Shown: positions 32,613-43,308, numbered from the stretch's first letter. The stretch is DNA of 64,000 nucleotides from an uncultured Dehalococcoidia bacterium (GCA_958296245.1 OY282458.1:744001-808000), one strand, 5' to 3'. Notes: generated by a model not told the origin, from the letters alone. A program made the numbers and translations.

Positions 32613-35600
32613 CTACCCTTCCAACCGGGAGATGCTCTGCAGGTCGAGGCGGAGGACGCTGCGGTTCACCGCCAGCAGGGCCGCGAGGAACACCGCTCCG
32701 AGCGCCGCGTAGGCGGGCAGCATCATGCCCCAGTCGGTCGTCAGGATGAACGGCGGGACCAGCGGCTCCCCGGTCTCGGTAACCGCTAGGGGCGAGACGA
32801 TGAGTCGGCTCATCTGGAAGCCGGCCCAGGTGCCGAGTCCGATCCCAATCGCCGCTATGGCAAGGTGCTCGAAGCCCAGCAGGGCCAGCACCTGCCGCCG
32901 GGCTAGGCCCAGCGATTGCAGGAATCCCATCTCATTGCGGCTGTGGGCTGCGAACAGCAGCAAGTACGTCACGTATCCGAACGCGGCGGACAGGATGGAC
33001 ACCCCGAGAGCAAGCACGACCATGGCGTTCCACCCGGCAGACGACAGAGGGTCCCGACGTATGCTCTCCAACTCAGCGCCCCGGTCTCTCAAACGGGTCC
33101 GCAGCAGCCCGGACGCGGCGATCGAGTCGCGCACCGGCTCCGGTGAGGACGGGTTCTCCGCCAAGAACAGCTCGTTGGGCCGCAGCGGCGGCGTCAGGCC
33201 TCCCAGTACGTTCACGCGTGAAAGGAGCGTGTCCAGATCGGCCAGGATGAACCGGCTGTCCTGTCCCCTCATCGTCGGGAAGTAGTCCACGACTCCGCGG
33301 ACTGCAACCGTGACGCCGCGCCCGGCGATTACGGCCTTCAGCACGTTGCCCCTTCCGATACCCGCGGTTTCGGCCAGCCCCGAGCTTACTATGACGGGCA
33401 GCGGGCCCTCGGTCGTCTGGTGATAGAAGCCGCGAATACCCCGGATATTCTCCCTGCCGAAGTTGAACACGGCTGCCGCGCTGCCTCCGTGCGGGTCGTC
33501 CTCCACCCGCTTCACCTCTTCTGCCGAGAGTGCGGAGGTTACGATGGGCGTCCACTCCATAGGGCCCTCGAACCCCTCGATCACCTCCGCCGCGCCGCCG
33601 GGACCGACGGCGTGAATGTCGTCGACTACGATGAAACCCGGGGTATGGACGGCGCCGTATCCGCGTTCGCTAATCTGCACCGATACCAGACGCGTGGGAG
33701 GCTTCAACGATTCCGGCAAGTCGCTCCTCAGGAGGCGCCATTCCGCCGATGGCCGTATCCCTCCCATTACCAGTGTCCTGAGCGCGCCCACGGAGTCTTC
33801 GACGACGACCCAGAGCGACAGAGCCGATTCCGGCATCTCCTCGTCCATCTTTACCCAGAGGCCCAAAGCGTCTGCGCCGCTGGGGACCAGTACCGCCCTG
33901 GGGGTCGCGCCGGGGCGGAGCTCGCCGATCAGTTCGCCTACGGGCTCACTGGAGAAGTCGCCGCGATACCAGGTGATGTAGGCGAAGCGTGACTCCAGGG
34001 CCATCACCTCCGCGTCTACGGATCCCACGTACCCGCTGGTTCTGAAGGCCAGGGAGACGTCTTCGACCCCTGGGGTCGCAAGCGACCGCTCCCTGAGCGC
34101 GCCGCGGCCGTCCCATAGGTCTGCGGCCAGCAGGTCCGCCCGCAGGTCGGTCCCGAAGTCGTAGTAGATCCGCTCGGCCTGGCCCCTCTCCAGCGTCCCG
34201 CCGACGGTGGTCGAGAGCACCGCCACGCCCGTAACCATGACGAGCAGCAAGACCAGCCAACTGTACTGGAGAGGGTTCCTCGCCATGTGCCACATGCCTA
34301 TCATGAGCCAGACGGGGGCGACTCTGCTCCAACGGGTCAGCAGTATGAACAGCACCTGCGCCGGCACCAGGGCGATCAGGCCGACGGTTGGGGGAAGGAG
34401 GGGGTCCCCGGCCCGCGGCGGCTCCAGCCACAGGAACCAGCTCAGGATGGCCGCCTGGGCCGCCATGCCCGCGGCCTTCTGCCATAGCGGCCCGGCCCGG
34501 TGAGCCGCCCAGTAGGCGGCTGCGGCCGCCGCCAGCAGCATGACCGGGCCGGCAGAGGCGGCAGGGTCCCCGGCCCTCACGTCGGAGAGCACCATTCCGG
34601 TCGCAACGAGGCCGATGCTGACGGCGGCAAGCAGATGGACCAGCAGGGGAGACTCCCCGCTGACGTAGCGGATGAAGATAGGGAAGCAGCGGACGAAGAC
34701 CATAGCGACCATTACCAAGAACATAACGGGGGCTAGGAGGAGCGTCTCGTTCACCTCGACGTCATTCAGCAGCCCCCCGGTAACCAGTTGGCCGCGGGAG
34801 TACAGTTCCCAGAACGTCAGCCCGCCGAGAACCAGAAGTCCCACGTCCAGGTAGTAGCGGTGGAAGAAGGGCTTCTGGGGAGGCCGCGACATCCTTTGCC
34901 TCCGTCCGAGGAGTCCGCCCCTCGCCCCTAGGACTGCCGACAGGGCGACGACGCAGAAGCAGAGCGCCCCAGCCCCCAGCGCGGCGGCGAATGGGGCCGG
35001 GGCGAGCTGGACGGGCAGCAGCCCTCCGTTGGTCATGTTGGAGAAGTACGGTAGCATCCCCACCATAGCGACGATGGCGAGGGCCGCGAAGGGCCCCACC
35101 ACCGCGCCGGCGACGGCCAGTACGGCGCCCTCCACGGAGTACAGCCTAAGCAGGTGCAGCAGCTTGACCCCACGCGCTTGGAGCAGCGCGGCGTCGTCCT
35201 CCCGGCGGCGCACCAGGTGCGAGGCCATCATCACAACGTAGAGGAGCACCGTTGCGATGAGTATGGCGACGAGCAGCAAGAGCGGCACGCGGGCGAAGAA
35301 GCTGCGGCGTTCGAAGCGGTCGAGCAGCCTTAGAACAGCGCTGTTCAGCTTCGCGCCGGGGATGGCCGCCGCTACCCTGACTCCCAGATCCGTTATCCTC
35401 CGGCCCGCCTCTTCTGCGGACCATTCCTTGAGGCGCTCGGTGTCGATCATGACGAACCACAGCGAGTTGCAGAGCGACCCGGGGTAGGCGGCGCCCAGCG
35501 AGTCTATGAGGCCCGCCTGAGTCACCAAGAGAGGGACGGGGGGCTCTTCAGGGTTGTATTGGACGTCCTGTCCCTCCACGTCATCGGCAATCGTTGGGGG

Positions 35601-36275
35601 GTCGAGGAATACCCTGGGGGCTATCAGAGACGTCCAGTAGTCCTCCGAGGGGTCTATGGGTTTGATGACCCCGGATATCCTCACCGTGACCATCCGGCGG
35701 GATCCGAGTTCGCGCGTCATCACCACTTCATCGCCGACGCCAAGGCTGAAACGGTTCGCGGTTGTCTCGCTGATGACCGCCTCCGCGACGGGACCGCCGG
35801 GCCGGTCGTAGACCTCGCTGCCGGCCATCTCTCCTTCCACTACGGCGACGTGGGCGGCAAGGTTGGAATAGCTTCTCATTACCGCCCGCGAGGCGTCCCG
35901 GTTGGACGTTCCGGCCGGGGGCAGCGGGTTGTCCGGGAGGCCTGCCAGGTAGGGGTCGACGAACAGGTAGCGCTCGTGACGCTCGTAGATGTGGTCTATG
36001 TCGCCGGCGATGGAGTCCGAGACGATCTTCTCGGTACGGTCGATCTCCGACCGGGCCAACACGATGTTGTAGGCGTCGAGGTTGACGTTAGAGCCGGGGC
36101 GCCGCAGCTCGTCGATCTCCAGGTTGAGGGCGAGCCGTTCCAGCGCCGCGAAGAAGGCAGGCGCCATCGCTGCGAGGGTGGTTGCGGTCACGATCCCGAT
36201 GAAGATACCCGCCACGAGCGCGCGGCTGTCGGCTAGGCGCTTGAACACGAGCTTGGGAGTCGAAAGCGGTTCCAT
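32613..36275 (-). CDS. Very large FtsX/MacB-type ABC transporter permease, 1220 aa
   Basis: An N-terminal TM (about 20-42) and a large extracytoplasmic domain are followed by two FtsX-like membrane cores. The first core (about 325-600) contains the VVMMASHLVRRREDDAALLQARG coupling-type helix. The second is C-terminal (about 1090-1205), with GYVTYLLLFAAHSRNEMGFLQSLGLARRQV and the final VNRSVLRLDLQSISRLEG. No ATPase gene is next to it. Likely an export or lipoprotein-type mechanotransmission permease; substrate unknown. Confidence 0.8.
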   Translation of the reverse strand: MEPLSTPKLVFKRLADSRALVAGIFIGIVTATTLAAMAPAFFAALERLALNLEIDELRRPGSNVNLDAYNIVLARSEIDRTEKIVSDSIAGDIDHIYERHERYLFVDPYLAGLPDNPLPPAGTSNRDASRAVMRSYSNLAAHVAVVEGEMAGSEVYDRPGGPVAEAVISETTANRFSLGVGDEVVMTRELGSRRMVTVRISGVIKPIDPSEDYWTSLIAPRVFLDPPTIADDVEGQDVQYNPEEPPVPLLVTQAGLIDSLGAAYPGSLCNSLWFVMIDTERLKEWSAEEAGRRITDLGVRVAAAIPGAKLNSAVLRLLDRFERRSFFARVPLLLLVAILIATVLLYVVMMASHLVRRREDDAALLQARGVKLLHLLRLYSVEGAVLAVAGAVVGPFAALAIVAMVGMLPYFSNMTNGGLLPVQLAPAPFAAALGAGALCFCVVALSAVLGARGGLLGRRQRMSRPPQKPFFHRYYLDVGLLVLGGLTFWELYSRGQLVTGGLLNDVEVNETLLLAPVMFLVMVAMVFVRCFPIFIRYVSGESPLLVHLLAAVSIGLVATGMVLSDVRAGDPAASAGPVMLLAAAAAAYWAAHRAGPLWQKAAGMAAQAAILSWFLWLEPPRAGDPLLPPTVGLIALVPAQVLFILLTRWSRVAPVWLMIGMWHMARNPLQYSWLVLLLVMVTGVAVLSTTVGGTLERGQAERIYYDFGTDLRADLLAADLWDGRGALRERSLATPGVEDVSLAFRTSGYVGSVDAEVMALESRFAYITWYRGDFSSEPVGELIGELRPGATPRAVLVPSGADALGLWVKMDEEMPESALSLWVVVEDSVGALRTLVMGGIRPSAEWRLLRSDLPESLKPPTRLVSVQISERGYGAVHTPGFIVVDDIHAVGPGGAAEVIEGFEGPMEWTPIVTSALSAEEVKRVEDDPHGGSAAAVFNFGRENIRGIRGFYHQTTEGPLPVIVSSGLAETAGIGRGNVLKAVIAGRGVTVAVRGVVDYFPTMRGQDSRFILADLDTLLSRVNVLGGLTPPLRPNELFLAENPSSPEPVRDSIAASGLLRTRLRDRGAELESIRRDPLSSAGWNAMVVLALGVSILSAAFGYVTYLLLFAAHSRNEMGFLQSLGLARRQVLALLGFEHLAIAAIGIGLGTWAGFQMSRLIVSPLAVTETGEPLVPPFILTTDWGMMLPAYAALGAVFLAALLAVNRSVLRLDLQSISRLEG

Positions 36276-36316
36276 CTTAAATCCCGGCAGAGCCGCCCCC
36301 GGCAGGCCGGTCCTTC

Positions 36317-37186
36317 CTATGCGGCTGGCTCTTCTCCAACCGCGGCGAGGCGCCGCTTAGCTTCGGAGTAGACGTCAGGCGCCAGAGGGCCTTCATGCAC
36401 GGCCTCGACATTCTCCCGCACGTGGTCCGGGTTCGTGGTGCCTACGATTATGGAATGGGTGTGCGGATGCGTCAGCGTATAGCGCAGCAGGAAGGAGGTG
36501 CGGCTCTCCCCGGGGTTGCATAGGTCGTCGAGACCAGCGCTCTCGAAGGTCCGCCACTGGTCCTTGGCTCCTGTGCCGGCGCCGGGTTCTCCTTGGGCCA
36601 CGCCGCCGCGCGCCAGCACTCCGGCGTTCGCTTCGCCCACCCTGCCGATCCACTCCTCATGATCGCGCTCCAGGGCCGAGTATGGTATCTGGAAGATGTC
36701 GAAGACGTCCCACTCCAAGTAGGTGGGCAGGTGGGGCAAGGTCGTGGATACGCCCAGCCAGCGCACCTTGCCCTGCCGGCGCATCTCTTGGAGCGCCTCC
36801 AGGAGGCCTCCCCGCTCGCACTCCTCGACCGAGGGGTTGTGGAGCTGCATTATGTCCACCGAGCCGGTCTTCATCCGGCGCAGGCTCTGCTCCAAGTTGC
36901 TCAGCACGTTCTCCTTGGTCCACAGGTGCCCGGAGCTTGACGACCCGCACTTCGTGGCAAGGTGAAACTCGGAGCTCCGATGGGAGATATATTTTCCGAT
37001 CAGTTCCTCGCTGTTGCCGTAGTCGTCAGAGGTATCGATCAGGTTGATCCCCGCGTCGAGCACCGCGTTGAGCAGCCTGCCTGCGTGCTCCTCGGACATG
37101 GCGCGCCGGTGGGCCGCACCGTAGCCCAGACGGGTCACTTCAAGGCCGGTGCGGCCCAGCAGAGCGGTAGGTAGGGACAGCGTCAT
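36317..37186 (-). CDS. Aldo/keto reductase
   Basis: A 289-aa NADPH-dependent reductase. The tetrad is complete: D51, Y56 (DTSDDYGNSEEL), K79 (LATKCG), H116 (MQLHNP). The C-terminal NADPH loop region is IIVGTTNPDHVRENVEA. Broad carbonyl specificity is expected. Its gene is followed at 36275 by the permease, 41 bp away on the same strand. Confidence 0.9.
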   Translation of the reverse strand: MTLSLPTALLGRTGLEVTRLGYGAAHRRAMSEEHAGRLLNAVLDAGINLIDTSDDYGNSEELIGKYISHRSSEFHLATKCGSSSSGHLWTKENVLSNLEQSLRRMKTGSVDIMQLHNPSVEECERGGLLEALQEMRRQGKVRWLGVSTTLPHLPTYLEWDVFDIFQIPYSALERDHEEWIGRVGEANAGVLARGGVAQGEPGAGTGAKDQWRTFESAGLDDLCNPGESRTSFLLRYTLTHPHTHSIIVGTTNPDHVRENVEAVHEGPLAPDVYSEAKRRLAAVGEEPAA

Positions 37187-37321
37187 GGCAAAGACATCCT
37201 TTCGCGCCCCAGTTCGGCCACGCGAGCTTCGGCGCGGCCCAAGGGGCTTCCCGCATGAGGATATGCTAGAGCATATCAGACGGCGCCGGTTAGGAACCGT
37301 CCCGTTCCTTGCGCTTTTTCC

Positions 37322-37364
37322 GACTATAGGGGGACGCCTACTAAAGGGGCGCCCCCCTATAGTC
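37322..37364 (-). terminator. Long hairpin downstream of the PT-rich protein gene
   Basis: 17-bp arms (GACTATAGGGGGACGCC at 37322-37338 pairing with 37348-37364, one mismatch) and a 9-nt loop, 9 bp past the stop of the PT-rich gene. The minus-strand flank is A-rich rather than U-rich, so it is a structure-type rather than classical terminator. Confidence 0.5.
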
Positions 37365-37373
37365 CATCAGGGG

Positions 37374-38681
37374 TTATGTGTACATCCGCCTGCGCGTCAC
37401 TATGATCGCGACTATGACGGCGCCTGCCACGAGTACGGCGAGGATGATGACCAGGGCCATCAGGAGCCTGCCGCCCGTTTCGGCGGCAGGCGGCGCAGGC
37501 GTAGGCGTCGCAGTGGGCGTAGCCACCTGCTCCTGCACAGGCGCGGACGTTGCGGTGGGTTCCGGCGTCGGGGCCATGGTTGGCACAGGCGTCGCGGTCG
37601 CGGTGGGTTCCGGTGTCGCGGTCGCGGTGGGCATGGGCGTCGCGGTCGCGGTGGGTTCCGGCGTGCTGGTGGCAGGCTCGAATACCGGCCTTGGCTCCGG
37701 CGTTGCGGTGGGTATGGGCGTCGCGGTCGCCGTGGGCATGGGTGTCGGTGTCGCGGTGGGCATGGGTGTCGCGGTGGGTATGGGCGTAGGCGTTGCGGTG
37801 GGTATGGGCGTAGGCGTTGCGGTGGGCATGGGCGTATTGGTGGGTGCTGGCGTCGGCGTGCTTGTCGGGAGCGGCGTTGCTGTGGGTTCCGGTGTCGGGG
37901 TAGGGAGGCCCACGAACACCAACTCGAAGTCTTTGAGCGTCTTGCCGCCCGTGTAAACGTCCGTGGTCAGAGCCTTGAAGCCGTCGAGGAAGAACTCCAC
38001 GGTCTGCCCGATCAGCGACGCGCCCGGTGTTAGCACAAGGTTGCGGTAACTGTCGCCGGTCTCCAGCCGGGCCGGCAACGACTCATACTCGCCGATGCGG
38101 GCAATCAGGGAGCCGCCTTCGGGAACGGTTCCTCCGGCCACGACGACCGTGCCGGAGTAGACGACAGGGGTCGTGGTGTCGGGTGTGGGTGTAGGTGTCG
38201 GGGTGGGTGTGGGTATTGGCGTTGGGGTCGCCGGCGGTGTGGGTGTAGGTGTCGGGGTGGGTGTGGGTATGGGTGTGGGGGTAGCGTTGGGGTCGGGCGT
38301 GGGGGTTGGGGTCGGCGTCGGCTCCGGCAGGACTGGGAAGATCAGGTCGAAGTCCAGTCTGGTGACTACGCTGCCGACCCTGAACGTATCCGTCTTGTCA
38401 GCCTGCACGTTGCCGATGTGGAACGTCACCTGCTTATTGTCGTAGTTCAGGCTCGGGGGAGCGACTGTTAGGTTGTAGCGCCCGTCCTCGATGACGGCCG
38501 GGGCTGACGTGTAGTCGTCGATCCTGGCTACGATGTCGTAATTGTCGGGCACGGGCGCCCCGCCTGCAGTGGCGGCGCCATTATAGATCCAGGGCAGGAT
38601 CGGGACCCCTTGCCCTCCAACTGATCCCAGGGTTGCCAGGAACAGGAACAGTGCGGCCAGTCCACCCACTACGGTTCTCAA
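37374..38681 (-). CDS. Secreted, membrane-anchored proline/threonine-repeat surface protein
   Basis: A 435-aa protein. Signal peptide at 1-23, two related beta domains of about 80 residues (first about 30-117, second about 170-255; each with G-x-x-VP(D/E)G/N...IARI.(D/E)YxS.PA and a final FDLIF/FELVF strand), separated and followed by TPTPTP(T/E/I)P linkers. The second linker spans about 130 residues. One TM at about 408-430, then RRR. Chloroflexota use such Pro-Thr stalks in surface proteins. Ligand unknown. The DNA repeats make it prone to length change. Confidence 0.8.
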   Translation of the reverse strand: MRTVVGGLAALFLFLATLGSVGGQGVPILPWIYNGAATAGGAPVPDNYDIVARIDDYTSAPAVIEDGRYNLTVAPPSLNYDNKQVTFHIGNVQADKTDTFRVGSVVTRLDFDLIFPVLPEPTPTPTPTPDPNATPTPIPTPTPTPTPTPPATPTPIPTPTPTPTPTPDTTTPVVYSGTVVVAGGTVPEGGSLIARIGEYESLPARLETGDSYRNLVLTPGASLIGQTVEFFLDGFKALTTDVYTGGKTLKDFELVFVGLPTPTPEPTATPLPTSTPTPAPTNTPMPTATPTPIPTATPTPIPTATPMPTATPTPMPTATATPIPTATPEPRPVFEPATSTPEPTATATPMPTATATPEPTATATPVPTMAPTPEPTATSAPVQEQVATPTATPTPAPPAAETGGRLLMALVIILAVLVAGAVIVAIIVTRRRMYT

Positions 38682-39046
38682 GACTCTTCACCTCTGCCCA
38701 AGAATTGGTCAGCCTGCCAGATGCCCGCAGGCTCCCTCAAGGCGACCGGCGCTGTTATCCACAGCGACCATGCCGCATCTATATATCTTACCAGTCATCC
38801 GCAATCCCGGTAGGCGGTGAGCCGCCGGGTTCTCCGGTTTCACAGTGAATCTGCATTGCGCGTCCGGGTTTTCTGACGATTCGGTACGCTTACGTGGCAC
38901 GGATGGGCGTAACCGGGTTGTTCTGGGGCGGTGTTGCAACATGACCTCGGCGCTGCCGGGCGCGTCATGAGCTCCGCAGTATTGGGCGGGTTCATAGAAA
39001 TAGATTAGCCCGGGGATTCGTACTTGTCAAAGTGGGCCTGCTATCC
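38682..39046. other. Intergenic region with one hairpin and one DnaA box
   Basis: No ORF of note. It holds a perfect hairpin AGCCTGC-9 nt-GCAGGCT (38711-38733) in the leader of the PT-rich gene, a TATATAGAT-like A/T run on the minus strand near 38777-38788, and a single perfect TTATCCACA (38755-38763). Nothing else seen. Confidence 0.4.
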
Positions 39047-42000
39047 CTACTCGTAGCGGAGAGCCTGGGCCGGGTAGACCTTGGATGCTTGGCGGGCGGG
39101 GATGTACGTAGCCAGCAGCGAGAAGAAATAGGTGAGCCCCAGAATGACGATCATCTGTATCCACGGGATGGAGAAGCTGATCGTGTCGATGTTCTCATCG
39201 GCGCGAATGTCGGACACGGCGTTGTACGCGAGGACGATGCCCAGCAGGGCGCCGATGACGACGCCGAGGATCGCGACGAAGCTGGATTCGAACAGGAAGC
39301 TGAGCTGTATCATGCTGCGCCGGTATCCTAATGCCCTCAGCATGCCGATCTGCTGGCGGCGCTCCACGACTGCCCGGGTACTCACCACCCCCAGGGCGGC
39401 AATGCCTACGAACAGACCCAACGCCATGAACCCGGTGAACAGCCGGAAGAAGCCGCGCGTCGCCGCCAACTGCTCGTCGAAAGCCTCTTCGAGCACCACG
39501 GTCTGCATTCCGTTGGCGAGGAATGCGCGTTCTATATCCTGCGAGATCTCCTTCGATTCGTCTAGGTTGGCGACCCTGAACTGGTAGGTGGTAATCGGTA
39601 TGGGGAAGGGGGCGGCCTGATCGACGGCAGCCTTGGAGCCGATCACGCCGGAGCCGCTGCTGTGGATGCGGTCCACCACGCCGACCACCTTCAGTCTCAC
39701 GGTTGTCCTGGTCCTTGGTTCCCTCAACTCGATCTCTATGGGGGTCATGGACTCGTCGTCGTAGCTCACCTCATGGAAGACTCTGGCGACCGCCTGGCCC
39801 TCCTGGTCCTGCGAATCGTCGAGAAGGGAGCCTCCGACGACTACGAGGGTGGGGTCGCTCTGCATGGCTGCGAACACGTCGGCTGAGGTGGGGCCGAAGC
39901 CTTCGGCAATCAGCTTGAGGTCGAACGAGCTCGAATGCAGGTAGCCGTCGTCCGCGCCGCGGAACTGTACGCCGTTCCATTCTTGGTCTTCGGCCTCGAC
40001 TTCGCGGATCTGTACGGGGATGCCGATATACCCTCCGATGGCCTCGAACTGCGAAAGCTCGATTGTCTCGATGCCGTCGATCTCCGAGCGGATGTCGTCG
40101 ATTGGAGTGGTCAGGTTGACGGTGCCTTCTATGTCCCACCCTCCCGTGGCGATGCGGGTCTCCACGAACTGGGTCCCGAAGGTCTGCGTAAGGATGGACA
40201 TTACCGTTAGCGTAAAGATGACCAACGCGAACATCGCCAACGTCATGCCGGTACGGAACTTGGAACTGAGCGGGTAGGCTACCGAGGTGACTAGGACTGG
40301 CCGGAGCTGTCGGAATCGGCCCGTGGCAAACTGGAGCGCTCCGAGGACCAGATCCGCGTTGTACATGACGGTCCATACGGCCGCTCCGACCATGGCGACG
40401 CCGGAAACGAACATCACTGAGACGCCTCCTCCGAGGTCTCCGGTGATGGGCCGGAAGACGCTGGTCGGGAGCGCCCAAAAGACCAGGATTATGACCCCTG
40501 TAGCAGTGAAGACTACACGGTCGAGGACGTCCGCTCTGACGTTTCCCCGTGCGAATACGGCCCGCGCCAGAAGACCAATGCCGACGATGGTAAGTGACAC
40601 GCCGGCCCCGAACCATGACCATCCCCGGAGCGTCTCGATGCCCAGGGTGGCGGCGCTGGTCCCCACGCCGATGAGGATGAGGAGCCAGCCCCGGAGGAGG
40701 TACGGCCATATGAGCCTGAACAGTTGGATCAGGACGTCGAGGAGCCACGGTACGAGCGTTAGCCAAATTATCGCGAGGACGAGTTGCATCGCGGCGGGGC
40801 CCACGTCCAGCTTGAGCACGTGTCTGATCGACCTCCAGAGGAACACTGCCGGCCGGAATATGCCCTTCAGCAGGCCGGTCAGGCGGCTGGAGAGACTCGG
40901 AGGAACCGAGACGACCAGTCTCTCGGGTAGGTTTCGGACGGCTGAAACGATGTCCAGGTGGCTCACCCGGTACGCCGAAACGGCGACTGTCGCGAACGTG
41001 ATGACCATCCCCAGGCAGTAGGAGACGATGATCGTCGGGGCGGTGAAGTTGAGCTGGAGGGTAAAATCGTCGTCCAGAGCGGCGAAGACGCTGTTCAGAA
41101 CCCCCACCATCAGGGCGCTGACCACAAGTCCCAGGATGACGCCGATAGCGGCGGACACGAGGGCGTACGCGGTGCCCTCGAAGACGAACATCTGAACGAG
41201 GTGCCGCCGCTTGGCGCCGATGGCCCGCGCCATGCCCATTTCGGACTTCCTGGCGCCGGCCAGCAGCACGAATATGAGGAAGATCAGCATGATCCCGCTG
41301 GCTATGGAGAATATGCTGAACGTGAGGAAGAAGGTGCTCACGGCTGTGCCGGCCTGGTCGGCTCCCCTGAGGGTGTCGAACTTGATGTCCAGTACGAGGA
41401 ATTCGGAGAGTTCGCTGAGGAGCGTCACGGCCTCGCGCTGAATCTCCCGCATGTCGTCGCCAAGTACGTCTACGATGACGGCGGATATGTCGCTGTCGGC
41501 TAGGGCGGCGACCAAGCTCTCGTTAAGGCTGTCCGCTTGTAGGTCCAAGAAAAGGACGTCAAGGCTCGCCTTCAGGTCGGTATCTGTGGTGTCGTCTCGC
41601 CTCTTCCCCAACGCGTCCAAGAAGACGGGCTGGTTGAGCGTATCTTTCAGGCGCGCGGCCACCTGTCTGTCGGTGAATCTGGCCCGGAGGTCTCGGGTGA
41701 CCTCTTCGCTCAGATCGTTGCCTGAGAGCGCGCCTCCCCGGTTGGAGACCGAGATGGAGTTGATGCTCCGAGGCTTGCCGAAGATCTCTTGGGTCCGCGA
41801 GAGCGTGAGCAGGATCGTCGGCTGTATTCCCGCGAAGCTCCCGTTCTCGGCAATCCCCGCCACCGTGAGATCGATCGGCTGGTCGTCGACGAAGATCCGA
41901 AGCCGTCCGCCCGCCTGGAGTTCCAGTTCTCTGGCCGCCCTCTCGTTGACGTACGCCTCACTGTCGGCCATATCTTCGAGAGGCAGATCATCCCCCGACG

Positions 42001-42520
42001 CCGTTCTCAGGTTGCCGAAGCCTGAAAGATAGGCGGGGTCGATGCCGACGAGGTTCATCTGTCCTTCGCTCAGGTTCTCGTCCGGGTTGACTGCGGGGAC
42101 GGCCTCTGCGAACTGGGGCATCAGGCCGTCGATGCGGCTGTCCCCGGCCAGCTCGGATTGGAGTTGCTCGAACCGGTCCATGGAGATGAAGGACCGCCGG
42201 AAGTCGTCGCCCTCCCCCGTGCGTGCGGGGACGATGATCTCGTCGATATTCCGCAGGCCGTTGATTGCGACGTCCCGGATGGAGTACGTGAGCGTGTCGG
42301 CGGTCCCGAAGGCTGCGGATATGATGATGGTGCTGAGCATGACGCCGATGATTATGAGCGCAGTCATTCCAGGCCGTCGGGAGATTGGCCGGATACCCAG
42401 CTTGAGCATCACGGTGTTGCGGAGCGCCATGACAACGACGACGAGAAGCGCGCCGAGGAATATCCCCAGCAGGACGAACATCAGGACGGACATGGGAACG
42501 CCGAACAGCTCTTCCATCAA
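39047..42520 (-). CDS. Large FtsX/MacB-type ABC transporter permease, 1157 aa
   Basis: Two FtsX domains in one chain. N-terminal TMs at about 10-33 and 50-70; an extracytoplasmic MacB-PCD-like domain (about 80-400); three TMs with ARKSEMGMARAIGAKRRHLVQMF near 420; a hydrophobic middle (about 590-740); a second periplasmic domain; and a C-terminal core with VVERRQQIGMLRALGYRRSMI and FFSLLATYIPARQASKVYPAQALRYE, a very typical end. Forms a two-gene ABC system with the ATPase 53 bp upstream. Confidence 0.87.
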   Translation of the reverse strand: MMEELFGVPMSVLMFVLLGIFLGALLVVVVMALRNTVMLKLGIRPISRRPGMTALIIIGVMLSTIIISAAFGTADTLTYSIRDVAINGLRNIDEIIVPARTGEGDDFRRSFISMDRFEQLQSELAGDSRIDGLMPQFAEAVPAVNPDENLSEGQMNLVGIDPAYLSGFGNLRTASGDDLPLEDMADSEAYVNERAARELELQAGGRLRIFVDDQPIDLTVAGIAENGSFAGIQPTILLTLSRTQEIFGKPRSINSISVSNRGGALSGNDLSEEVTRDLRARFTDRQVAARLKDTLNQPVFLDALGKRRDDTTDTDLKASLDVLFLDLQADSLNESLVAALADSDISAVIVDVLGDDMREIQREAVTLLSELSEFLVLDIKFDTLRGADQAGTAVSTFFLTFSIFSIASGIMLIFLIFVLLAGARKSEMGMARAIGAKRRHLVQMFVFEGTAYALVSAAIGVILGLVVSALMVGVLNSVFAALDDDFTLQLNFTAPTIIVSYCLGMVITFATVAVSAYRVSHLDIVSAVRNLPERLVVSVPPSLSSRLTGLLKGIFRPAVFLWRSIRHVLKLDVGPAAMQLVLAIIWLTLVPWLLDVLIQLFRLIWPYLLRGWLLILIGVGTSAATLGIETLRGWSWFGAGVSLTIVGIGLLARAVFARGNVRADVLDRVVFTATGVIILVFWALPTSVFRPITGDLGGGVSVMFVSGVAMVGAAVWTVMYNADLVLGALQFATGRFRQLRPVLVTSVAYPLSSKFRTGMTLAMFALVIFTLTVMSILTQTFGTQFVETRIATGGWDIEGTVNLTTPIDDIRSEIDGIETIELSQFEAIGGYIGIPVQIREVEAEDQEWNGVQFRGADDGYLHSSSFDLKLIAEGFGPTSADVFAAMQSDPTLVVVGGSLLDDSQDQEGQAVARVFHEVSYDDESMTPIEIELREPRTRTTVRLKVVGVVDRIHSSGSGVIGSKAAVDQAAPFPIPITTYQFRVANLDESKEISQDIERAFLANGMQTVVLEEAFDEQLAATRGFFRLFTGFMALGLFVGIAALGVVSTRAVVERRQQIGMLRALGYRRSMIQLSFLFESSFVAILGVVIGALLGIVLAYNAVSDIRADENIDTISFSIPWIQMIVILGLTYFFSLLATYIPARQASKVYPAQALRYE

Positions 42521-42573
42521 CTACCTCGGTGCATAGGGCCGCCGGGGGTGTTCCGGCGCTAGATGCGAATGGT

Positions 42574-43308
42574 TCAAGGCGTTGCCGAATCAGGCCCGGA
42601 GGCCTCTCCGCTGAGGCCGTCGTCGATCACGAGGCCGTCCCTCATGCGAACGATGCGGTTGGCGATCTCGCCGACCTCGCGCGAGTGGGTAACGATGATG
42701 AAGGTCTCGCCCGCGTCCTTGTTCAGTCTGATCATGAGTTCCATGATCTCCTGGGCAGTCTCGCTGTCGAGGTCCCCCGTGGGCTCGTCCGCCCAGACGA
42801 TCGCAGGGTGGTTGACGAGGGCTCTGGCGATAGTGACGCGCTGGCGCTGTCCTCCCGACAACTCGGCCGGGAGGTGGGTGGCCCGATCGCTCAGACCGAC
42901 TTGGTCTAGAAGGTCGAGCGCCCGCTGCCTAGCCTCCTTGGAACTGGCCCCCGATACTAGCAGGGGCATCTCGACATTCTCCACAGCGGTGAGAACGGGA
43001 AGGAGGTTGTAGAGCTGGAAGATGAAGCCCATACGCCTCGCGCGGTAGTCGCTGCGCTCGTCGTCCGGCAGATCGTGGATAAGCTGGCTTTCGACCTCAA
43101 CCGATCCGGAGTCTATCTCGTCGAGACCGGATAAGCAGTTCAACGTGGTGGTCTTGCCGCACCCGCTCGGGCCCATGATCGCTACCATCTCGCCGCGCCT
43201 GACGCGAAGGTCGATGCCCCGAAGCGCGGGCACAGTCACCTTGCCGGTGCTGTATGTCTTGTGGACCCCTGTAGCATGGACGATGTAATCGTTCTGGCCT
43301 GTTGTCAT
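42574..43308 (-). CDS. MacB/LolD-type ABC transporter ATP-binding protein
   Basis: A 244-aa ATPase. Walker [11 protein letters not shown]-loop [16 protein letters not shown], signature [15 protein letters not shown], Walker [13 protein letters not shown]-loop IVTHS. LolD/MacB-like [11 protein letters not shown] is present. Drives the adjacent 1157-aa permease; its start is 8 bp after the ParA-relic frame. Confidence 0.94.
   Translation of the reverse strand: MTTGQNDYIVHATGVHKTYSTGKVTVPALRGIDLRVRRGEMVAIMGPSGCGKTTTLNCLSGLDEIDSGSVEVESQLIHDLPDDERSDYRARRMGFIFQLYNLLPVLTAVENVEMPLLVSGASSKEARQRALDLLDQVGLSDRATHLPAELSGGQRQRVTIARALVNHPAIVWADEPTGDLDSETAQEIMELMIRLNKDAGETFIIVTHSREVGEIANRIVRMRDGLVIDDGLSGEASGPDSATP

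Noticed and set aside
37378-37956. Plus-strand ORF of Val-Gly repeats ([10 protein letters not shown])
   Set aside because: Exact shadow of the Pro-Thr repeats on the minus strand.
38755-38763. Perfect DnaA box TTATCCACA
   Set aside because: Single site, no cluster, no AT-rich unwinding region and no dnaA nearby, so not an origin.
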